Origin: an uncultured Chloroflexota bacterium
GTDB taxonomy: Bacteria; Chloroflexota; Anaerolineae; Aggregatilineales; Phototrophicaceae
DNA: 64,000 nt
Reading direction: 5' to 3'
Assembly (NCBI GenBank): GCA_937974245.1
Contig: CALJKV010000110.1
Coordinates: 310,001-374,000 of the forward strand
Part shown: positions 53,724 to 59,960 of the stretch, piece by piece
Layout of the letters: each line of letters opens with the position of its first letter
Numbering within the stretch: the first letter of the stretch is position 1
The notes under the pieces: generated by a model
What the model was told of the DNA's origin: nothing
Databases searched by the model: none
Seen by the model: the letters and a program-made list of their open reading frames with translations, nothing else
Position numbers and translations under genes: made by a program

Positions 53724-54761
53724 TTAACGGAAAGGTGGAGCGTACAGCAGGCCGCCATCGGTCCACAGGGCGTTGATGCCGCGTGCCAGATTGAAGGGCG
53801 CGACACCCAGGTTGCGATCATATACTTCACCGTAATTGCCGACCTGACGAATGACGTTGACCATGAAGTCATTGGCAATGCCCAGGTACGAGCCGGACTG
53901 TTCGCCATTCTGGCCGAGCAGACGGTTGATGCCAGGGTCATCGCTGTTCAGGAATTCGTCAATATTAGCGCTGGTGATGCCGGCTTCTTCGGCCGTAATC
54001 ATGCCATAGACCGTCCAGGCCACGATGTCAGCGAACTGCGGGTCAGACTGTGGGGTGAGCGGGCCGAGCGGTTCCTTACTGAGCGTGACATCCATAATCA
54101 TGTAAGCGCTGGGATCTGCGGCTGAAGCATGGAGGGACAAGATACCACTTTTATCGGTTGTCCAGGCATCGCAACGACCGGACACGAACGCTTCCCAGGT
54201 GCTGGGGGCATCAGGATAGGTCTGAACGGTGATGTCCAGCCCGCGTTTTGTGATGGCATCGGTCAGGTTCAGTTCAGTGGTTGTACCCTGCTGGACGCAG
54301 ATCGAACCCTGATCGAGGTCTTCCATGGTGGTTGCGCCGCTGGCAACGGTGGCACCAATACCTTGACCATCATAGAAAGTGGTTGGGCCAAAGGTTGCGC
54401 CCCAGGTAGTATCACGGCTCAGTGTCCAGGTGGTGTTACGGCTGATCATATCCACTTCGCCACCCTGGATGGCAGCCTGACGATCGGTGCCAGTTAATGG
54501 ACGGAAGGTGACGGCATTGGCATCGCCGAGGATGGCGACAGCAATCGCACGGCAGAAGTCCACATCAAAACCTTCAAATTCGCCAGATTCATTTACGACG
54601 CCAAAGCCCGGAACAGCCTGGTTTACACCGCAGATCAGTTCGCCACGATCCAGAATAGCCTGGGTGACCGGGCCAACCGTTACGGTATCCTGCGCCACGG
54701 CAACGCTGGAAAGGCTAAGGACTGCCACCAGCACGACAAAAAGTACCAAAGAACGCTTCAT
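53724..54761 (-). CDS. aapJ: Polar amino-acid ABC importer, solute-binding protein
   Basis: The protein has 345 residues with a classical signal peptide (cleavage after VAVA). Mature sequence has DRGELICGVNQAVPGFGVVNESGEFEGFDVDFCRAIAVAILGD, and GTDRQAAIQGGEVDMISRNTTWTLSRD, typical of AapJ/BztA binding proteins for polar amino acids. GGGAG precedes the ATG. It is the first gene of the importer cluster. Confidence 0.94.
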   Translation of the reverse strand: MKRSLVLFVVLVAVLSLSSVAVAQDTVTVGPVTQAILDRGELICGVNQAVPGFGVVNESGEFEGFDVDFCRAIAVAILGDANAVTFRPLTGTDRQAAIQGGEVDMISRNTTWTLSRDTTWGATFGPTTFYDGQGIGATVASGATTMEDLDQGSICVQQGTTTELNLTDAITKRGLDITVQTYPDAPSTWEAFVSGRCDAWTTDKSGILSLHASAADPSAYMIMDVTLSKEPLGPLTPQSDPQFADIVAWTVYGMITAEEAGITSANIDEFLNSDDPGINRLLGQNGEQSGSYLGIANDFMVNVIRQVGNYGEVYDRNLGVAPFNLARGINALWTDGGLLYAPPFR

Positions 54762-55207
54762 AATTACTCCCTCGCACTAACTAGAAAACTGCAAAATAGC
54801 ACATCCCGTGCCGAATGGACTGATATGGCATTTGACAACAAAACGTGCATTCAGGCAGTCTACCGTAATCTTGCGTTATTGTCAAAAAGTTTTCCAGGGA
54901 CTTTTATGTTTTGTAGGGGAATTCAAAAAACTGATGTCTTTAGGACTTATACACGTGGGCGGCAGCCATGATCTGTCATGCCCCTACGGGAAAATGACCT
55001 GACTTGCGTACCTCCCAGTCATTCAGTTTGCCGTTTCTACGCGGGCGGTGCGTAAGATACGTTCAAAACAGGGTTGGCACTGGTGTGGCAGGCCGGTAGG
55101 TTCATGCTGGGTGCGCTTTTAGAGTCGCAGGTAACGATTATGGCTGGTAGGGGAGGGAACTTAGACCTCTCCCCTACGGGAAAACTGTGTGTTGAGCGGA
55201 CGAAGCC
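54762..55207. other. Intergenic region between importer operon and radical SAM gene
   Basis: About 445 bp. It contains two copies of CCCCTACGGGAAAA (54981-54994 and 55171-55184) and a hairpin GTAGGGGAG/CTCCCCTAC (55147-55155 with 55169-55177) beyond the 3' end of the radical SAM gene. No gene is seen. Confidence 0.5.
54981..55184 (+). repeat. Two copies of CCCCTACGGGAAAA
   Basis: The 14-mer stands at 54981-54994 and 55171-55184, and a near copy (CCCCTACGGAAAA) at 12746-12758. All are intergenic, so they may be remnants of a dispersed element. Confidence 0.5.
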
Positions 55208-56518
55208 CTAAGCCGGGACAGCGTCGCTCTTGTAGAAGAAATGCGGCATACCGGAAAGCGGCCTGAGGTCGGTAAACCAGGTGGCGGTTGGGTCGAAGTG
55301 TGCGAAAAACGGGCGGCCCACCCAGTTCGGGTTACGCCCTTGCAGGAACGAGAGGACAAATGCTTTCTCTCCGTTAATGTGTGCCGTCCCCTGGATGTGG
55401 ATTTTGCCGGGCGTGGCAGACATGACCGGCCCACGCACGGTGCGCCCCAGGCCGGAAAGCCGAGTATATGCCTGGCGGAAGATATGCAGCGACTCCGACA
55501 GCGATACTTCAAAGTACCGTTTTGGCCCGGTATCCCGACTGACAAACATATAATAGGGAATCATCCCCATTGCCACTGCATTGTGCCAGATTCCGGCCCA
55601 TGCAGCCGGATTATCGTTGATATGACGCATCAACGGTGCTTGTGTGCGGATCTCACAACCGGCATTCCGCAGGCGGCGTACTGCTTCCTGGGCGACGGGT
55701 GTGGACATTTCCTTCGGATGGCTGTAATGCGCCATAATCGCCACATGGCGGCCAGTAGCGCTGATCTCTTCAAACAGGCGCAGCAGGTCATCGGCATCAG
55801 CGTCGCTGACAAACCGCTGCGGCCAGTAAGCGAGCGCCTTTGTCCCGATACGGATCGTCTGAATGTGATCCAATTCAGGGATGAGTAGCGGCTCAATATA
55901 TTGGCGCAAAGCCCGTGTGTTCATGATCGCTGGATCGCCCCCGGTGAACAGGACATCGGTCACTTCGGTGTGGCGCTTCAGGTACCGTGCCAGATCATCG
56001 GATTCTTTGGCTGCGAATTTCAGGTCGTCCATGTGGACAAACTGCGGCCAGCGGAAGCAGTATGAACAGTAGGCATGGCAGGTTTGCCCCCGGCTGGGGA
56101 AGAACAAAACGGTTTCATCATATTTGTGCTGTATCCCAGGCAGCGTTTCTCCGTCCAGCTTGGGAACGTTGTACTCAATCTGCCCGGCAGGGTGTGGGTT
56201 ATGGTGCAGGCGGATTGCCGTAACTGCTTCCTGTAATTGCTTTCGGGGGATTTCCGCCTCAATCAACCGGGATACCGTATTAAAGTCAGCATCGTTTAAC
56301 ATCCCGCGCTGAGGGAAAGTCAGTTGGTAGATGGGGTCATGTGGGATGTTGTTCCAGTCAATGAGGTTGTCCACCACGTAACGGTTGGTGCGGAACGGGA
56401 AGACAGCAGAAACGACCCGTATTACGTGTTGCGTGAACTTATCAAGTTCTTTGAATTGTGGCAGTGTCTGAATGTTGTTTCGTGTGAACGGTTGATAAGA
56501 TTGCGCGTTGTGTGTCAT
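55208..56518 (-). CDS. Lysine 2,3-aminomutase-family radical SAM enzyme
   Basis: The protein has 436 residues from the ATG at 56518, chosen for the GGAGG 5 nt before it; a longer frame reaches 56575. The radical SAM cluster ligands are C147, C151 and C154 in CHAYCSYC. GGDPAIM is the SAM-binding segment. A PLP-binding Lys is likely K372 in TPGKIHIQ, aligned with the PGGGGK of lysine aminomutase. The substrate may be lysine (making beta-lysine) or another amino acid. No partner for lysine degradation is near, and the enzyme is close to an amino acid importer. Confidence 0.88.
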   Translation of the reverse strand: MTHNAQSYQPFTRNNIQTLPQFKELDKFTQHVIRVVSAVFPFRTNRYVVDNLIDWNNIPHDPIYQLTFPQRGMLNDADFNTVSRLIEAEIPRKQLQEAVTAIRLHHNPHPAGQIEYNVPKLDGETLPGIQHKYDETVLFFPSRGQTCHAYCSYCFRWPQFVHMDDLKFAAKESDDLARYLKRHTEVTDVLFTGGDPAIMNTRALRQYIEPLLIPELDHIQTIRIGTKALAYWPQRFVSDADADDLLRLFEEISATGRHVAIMAHYSHPKEMSTPVAQEAVRRLRNAGCEIRTQAPLMRHINDNPAAWAGIWHNAVAMGMIPYYMFVSRDTGPKRYFEVSLSESLHIFRQAYTRLSGLGRTVRGPVMSATPGKIHIQGTAHINGEKAFVLSFLQGRNPNWVGRPFFAHFDPTATWFTDLRPLSGMPHFFYKSDAVPA

Positions 56519-56566
56519 GGGATGCCTCCTTGAAATAGAAATGAAATTACCTCCAGGCTGAGAGCA

Positions 56567-56593
56567 TTGGCTCACTGTGAATCACGATATAAT
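56567..56593 (+). promoter_or_regulatory. Possible promoter for the structured region
   Basis: TTGGCT and TATAAT are separated by 15 nt. The spacing is short, so this is a tentative call. Confidence 0.35.
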
Positions 56594-56749
56594 CCTGGCT
56601 ATTTTTTGCCAGCCAGCAGGTGCCCAGGCGACAATTCTGTCATAAGAAATCCCGTTTCAGCCCCGTCTGGTTATGTAATTGACTGTTCCCCGGTTCGGGC
56701 CGGGGTCTGATTTAAGTAAGGTGCATCGGTCTGCGATGACCTTAGACGC

Positions 56750-56859
56750 GCCGTGAATTGCTGTAACCCATTGAGCGCAATCAGCGCAGGGACATGAGGA
56801 CTAGCGACAACCACAAAAGGCAAAAACGATGGACAGCTTGCTTTGGGTCAATTCACGGC
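56750..56859 (+). ncRNA. Candidate structured RNA with a 16-bp bulged stem
   Basis: GCCGTGAATTG (56750-56760) and CAATTCACGGC (56849-56859) pair perfectly over 11 bp. After a 5-nt bulge on the 5' side only, ACCCA (56766-56770) pairs with TGGGT (56844-56848), continuing the same helix. Inside is a GCGC/GCGC mini-hairpin (56775-56787). No known RNA family was recognised. The stem alone would be unlikely by chance in this small region, but I cannot test covariation. Confidence 0.4.
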
Positions 56860-56872
56860 ACAAACACACACT

Positions 56873-57132
56873 ATGAAACAGCGTATTGTCATGAATTTCA
56901 TTTACTATATCACAGAAGTAGGGCATTTGGGCATAAAATTCATGATTGGTATGCTGTTGGCCTATCGCAAAGCCCCGTTACAAGCGGATACGGATTCCTT
57001 GTAGCGATATGGTTTATCGTGTTCAGGGAACAAATATCAAAGAGCCGGAAGGGCATTCAAGAGAGGTTAATTTTACCCGACAGAATCGCACTGATTTCCC
57101 TTGTTAAGGATTGGTTTTCAACCGTGTTCTGA
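56873..57132 (+). pseudogene. Possible frameshifted small membrane protein
   Basis: A frame starting at ATG 56873 reads MKQRIVMNFIYYITEVGHLG and continues with a hydrophobic helix to a TAG at 57004. The -1 frame then carries FLVAIWFIVFREQ and basic sequence to 57132. Joined by a -1 shift near 56985-57005 they would make a roughly 85-residue protein with two membrane helices. It may be a decayed gene, a sequencing error or chance. There is no ribosome site. Confidence 0.25.
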
Positions 57133-57134
57133 AT

Positions 57135-57163
57135 TTGACAATCCATTCATCTTGACTTAAACT
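57135..57163 (+). promoter_or_regulatory. Promoter of the twin-SWIM gene
   Basis: TTGACA (57135-57140) is followed after 17 nt by TAAACT (57158-57163). The start near 57170 would give a leader of about 150 nt. Confidence 0.55.
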
Positions 57164-57240
57164 TAGGGTAAGTTGGCATATCTATTCAGGATGTGTGACA
57201 AGTGTTCCCCAAAACGCCAACATTGCGATTTCTACGTTCC

Positions 57241-57279
57241 AACACGCGGTTTTGACTGCTCAAAAGCCGCGTGTTTTTT
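57241..57279 (+). terminator. Terminator-like hairpin in the leader of the SWIM gene
   Basis: AACACGCGG-TTTT pairs with AAAA-G-CCGCGTGTT with one bulge, followed by further T residues to 57279. It lies between the promoter at 57135 and the ATG at 57323, so it may be an attenuator; it may also simply end transcripts from upstream. Confidence 0.65.
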
Positions 57280-57322
57280 GTTTCTAAGCCAGGTTAATCT
57301 ATTGTTCAAGGAGTTGTTCCAC

Positions 57323-57817
57323 ATGGACTATGGCATGATTGGCAAGATCGAAAAAGCCAAACGGTACGCTGAAGAACGTGATCGCATTACCTTTAACTCC
57401 CTGGAGGTGGAGTTCAAAGGGAATAACAACGTTTACAGTATCTGTCTTAATGGTAGTGGCTGGCAGTGTTCTTGCCCCGGATTTCACTCACATTCTATTT
57501 GCCCGCATGTGATGGCGATGGAACGTCTGTTTAAACCCATGCTCAAGCGTGACCCCCTCCCGTATACCCCCGGTCAAAATGTAGTGAGCGACGTTGAGAA
57601 ATCAAAACGCTACTCTGAAGAAACGGATCGTATCCGGTTTGCCGCTTTTGATGTAACCTTTCATGGAAGCAACAACGATCACCACACTAACTACAACACG
57701 CAGGCCATGCAATGCGACTGTGACTTTTTCCATACCCGTCACGTGTGCAGCCACAGCATGGCTATGGAGCGTATCTTAATGAAGATGCTCCCCAAGCAGC
57801 CAGTTAGCGAGGAATAA
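57323..57817 (+). CDS. Twin SWIM zinc-finger protein
   Basis: The protein has 164 residues. The ATG at 57323 follows AAGGAG by 9 nt. Two tandem units share EK(A/S)KRY(A/S)EE.DRI and a following beta pair. Each ends in a SWIM finger: C49-x-C51-x8-C60-x-H62 and C131-x-C133-x8-C142-x-H144, followed by MAMER. SWIM fingers bind DNA or protein and usually sit in helicases or recombinases; here they stand alone. The frame stays open upstream to an ATG at 57191 with a Cys-rich segment (CDKCSPKRQHC), but this overlaps the hairpin and lacks a ribosome site. Confidence 0.8.
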   Translation: MDYGMIGKIEKAKRYAEERDRITFNSLEVEFKGNNNVYSICLNGSGWQCSCPGFHSHSICPHVMAMERLFKPMLKRDPLPYTPGQNVVSDVEKSKRYSEETDRIRFAAFDVTFHGSNNDHHTNYNTQAMQCDCDFFHTRHVCSHSMAMERILMKMLPKQPVSEE

Positions 57818-58171
57818 CACGCTGCTCACAGTCCAATTTCCAGTTTAACAGTCTGCTTACCCACAAGCAGGCTGTTTTTTTGCCGACACAGGCCAGAGCA
57901 GCCCTTGCGGGCGATTGTGTAATTCCTTTCACAATTTTCGCCTTACCCTCTATTGTCGGGTTGTGGATGACATTGGTACAATAGGACCTATGAAGCGGGT
58001 GTGTGCATTTTTGTTGTGGACAAATTTGTCTCTTTTGGATATGCTTCACCTAGCTCTCTAATGACAACATCTTGCTGGTGATTTGCCGGACACAAGACTA
58101 TCACATCAGCACACACACTTTGTTGTCAGTATTCAGCATATAACAGAGGCAACCGAGAGGCTGAACGGGTT
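57818..58171. other. Gap between SWIM and Roadblock genes
   Basis: About 350 bp holding the SWIM terminator and a possible promoter (TTGTCG, 18 nt, TACAAT, near 57953-57982) for the Roadblock gene. No gene is recognised. Confidence 0.4.
57847..57881 (+). terminator. Terminator of the SWIM gene
   Basis: AACAGTCTGCTT and AAGCAGGCTGTT pair over 12 positions (one mismatch), followed by a T-run. Confidence 0.9.
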
Positions 58172-58573
58172 ATGACCACAGAAACACGTGAACAACGGTT
58201 GGAAGACACCCTCAAATTATTGCATCGCGCTGTGGAGGGTATTAACGCCACCGTGATCGTCAATGTTGATGGTCTGTTGGTGGCCTCTTTCCCGCCAGGC
58301 GATGAAGAGAACCCGCACCAGAACCCAACCAGCAGCCCACAGGTTGCCGCGATGTCCGCTACCCTGATCGGCTTGGCGGAGCGCACGCTGGGACGACTAG
58401 CCCAGGGTGGCCTGGAACGACTGCTGATGGAAGGGGAAGATGGTACGATGGTTGTGTATCCTGCTGGGCGAGCATCACTGGCCGTCCTGGTTGAGAAAAA
58501 CGCCCGCCTTTCCCATGTGCTGTTTGCCACCAAAAAGGCGGCGGGGGATGTCGCCAATATCCTGGGGTATTAG
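58172..58573 (+). CDS. Roadblock/LC7 domain protein
   Basis: The protein has 133 residues, a single Roadblock/LC7 domain: INATVIVNVDGLLVASFPPG, VAAMSATLIGLAERTLGRLAQG, LMEGEDGTMVVYPAGRASLAVLVEK. In bacteria such proteins (MglB type) regulate small Ras-like GTPases in polarity and gliding. No MglA-like GTPase is next to it here. A bidirectional terminator follows. Confidence 0.88.
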   Translation: MTTETREQRLEDTLKLLHRAVEGINATVIVNVDGLLVASFPPGDEENPHQNPTSSPQVAAMSATLIGLAERTLGRLAQGGLERLLMEGEDGTMVVYPAGRASLAVLVEKNARLSHVLFATKKAAGDVANILGY

Positions 58574-58620
58574 CACTCGAATCGCCTGAGCAAATGACCG
58601 GACTATACCGGACACGTAAT

Positions 58621-58653
58621 AAAAAGGGACGAACGCTGGTTCATCCCTTTTTT
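58621..58653. terminator. Bidirectional terminator between convergent genes
   Basis: AAAAAGGGACGAAC and GTTCATCCCTTTTTT pair over most of their length with a 4-nt loop. It serves both the Roadblock gene (+) and the FHA gene (-). Confidence 0.9.
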
Positions 58654-58676
58654 GTTTGTGTGAGTTTCGGGCGCTG

Positions 58677-59783
58677 CTAGGACTTGCCAGCCTGGAAAAA
58701 GAGTTTGAGCACCATTTGCCCCAGGCGGATTTCATCTCCATCGCGTACCTGGTATGGTTGGTGCGCATCTAATCGTTGCCCATTCAGGAAGGTGCCGTTG
58801 CTGCTGCCGAGATCGGAGACATCCAGGCGATTATCATGCAGTCGCAGCGCCGCGTGCCGGCGACTGACGCCCATCCGATACCCGGCATAACCGGTCATAT
58901 CCACATCGGGCTGGTTGCCGGATGACGGGTCACGCCGCCCAAAGATAATCTCCACTTTGGGATAGACCAGCATTGGGGTGAGGCCGCCTTCAATTTCAAT
59001 CCGCAGCATCATATCGTCGGTAAATGTGCCGCTCCCAGCGCTCTTGATTGCCTGGCTTTCTTTTGTATCCAGTGGGCGGGCGGCTTCTTCTTCCTGATCT
59101 CTAATCAGGTCACGGGTGCCTAAAGTGGGCTGTTTGCCAGTGACCAGATTTGTCCCGCAATTTTCACAGAATATAACCCCTGCCCGGTTGTTATGGCCGC
59201 AATTCGGGCAAGCCTGTGAAGCGGCGGGTTTCTTGGGCGCATCTACAGGAACGCTTGCCTCGTCGCTGGCCGGCGGGCTTTTAGGGGCTGTGGGGGCTAT
59301 AGGGGCTGTGGGGGCAGGGCTGGCGGGTACGGGTACTGGTTCAGGGCCGCGTTTAACTGCGGCAACGATATCACCAGGGATTTTATTGGTACCGGAGCCG
59401 CTGTTTCCTTGTTCAGGCTTTGGCGGTTGGGCGGGAACCGTCGGTTTACTGGCGAGAGTCTCATCCTCATCCGTGCTGGTGGCTGCTGAATCTGGTTTGG
59501 CCGGTGGCAGAGGACTCGCGGCTGACTTCACTTCTTCCGCCTTTTTGTCACCGCTAGGCTGCGACGAATCGGCTTGAGCCGGTGGCAGAGGACTCGCGGC
59601 TGACTTCACTTCTTCCGCCTTTTTGTCATCGGCCTGGGCAGGTGACGCCGGTGATTCATCTGGTTTAGCTGCCGAGGTGACGCTGTCAGGCTGGACGGGG
59701 GAAGCAGAAGACTCTGACGGTGTTGCCGCCTGCTGCTTTTGCTCATCGTTATTGGATTGTGAATTGGGTTGTTTTTCAGTCAT
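58677..59783 (-). CDS. FHA-domain protein with zinc ribbon and repeated linker
   Basis: The protein has 368 residues. The first 190 residues are Ser/Pro/Ala/Glu/Lys-rich and include the duplicated DKKAEEVKSAASPLPPA. A zinc ribbon follows (CPNCGHNNRAGVIFCENCG), then a C-terminal FHA domain (about 270-360) with IIFGRRD, GVSRRHAAL and DLGSSNGTFLNGQRL, which binds phosphothreonine. It may read out Ser/Thr kinases such as the TIR-kinase in this window, an inference only. A 51-bp exact DNA repeat underlies the duplication. Confidence 0.9.
   Translation of the reverse strand: MTEKQPNSQSNNDEQKQQAATPSESSASPVQPDSVTSAAKPDESPASPAQADDKKAEEVKSAASPLPPAQADSSQPSGDKKAEEVKSAASPLPPAKPDSAATSTDEDETLASKPTVPAQPPKPEQGNSGSGTNKIPGDIVAAVKRGPEPVPVPASPAPTAPIAPTAPKSPPASDEASVPVDAPKKPAASQACPNCGHNNRAGVIFCENCGTNLVTGKQPTLGTRDLIRDQEEEAARPLDTKESQAIKSAGSGTFTDDMMLRIEIEGGLTPMLVYPKVEIIFGRRDPSSGNQPDVDMTGYAGYRMGVSRRHAALRLHDNRLDVSDLGSSNGTFLNGQRLDAHQPYQVRDGDEIRLGQMVLKLFFQAGKS
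59500..59628 (-). repeat. 51-bp exact repeat within the FHA gene
   Basis: 59500-59550 and 59578-59628 are identical, separated by 27 bp. The unit encodes the DKKAEEVKSAASPLPPA module. Perfect identity suggests a recent duplication, with copy number likely to vary. Confidence 0.9.
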
Positions 59784-59960
59784 AATGCGTTGCGCCAGTC
59801 GAATTATTTCCTAAGTTAGGCAAAACTCACACTGTCAACCGGGGACTCTGATAAATTATTTTAGTGGTCTATCCCCAACCGTACCACAACAGTGCCGGTA
59901 TCATTTATTATTGTACTTGTATAGAGACCATCACTGCAAGTATTGTACCCTTTCTATGCG

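Larger units (their letters stand above)
56519..57322. other. Large non-coding region with structured RNA signals
   Basis: About 800 bp without a confident gene. It contains a plus-strand promoter-like sequence (56567-56593), a CTGGCT/AGCCAG hairpin near 56597, a CCCCGG/CCGGGG hairpin at 56688-56705, a long bulged stem at 56750-56859, a possible broken membrane ORF (56873-57132), a second promoter at 57135-57163 and an attenuator-like hairpin at 57241-57279. Base composition is AT-richer than elsewhere. Confidence 0.6.

Noticed and set aside
57990..58061. 23-codon frame before the Roadblock gene
   Set aside because: It has no ribosome site and is too short to support.
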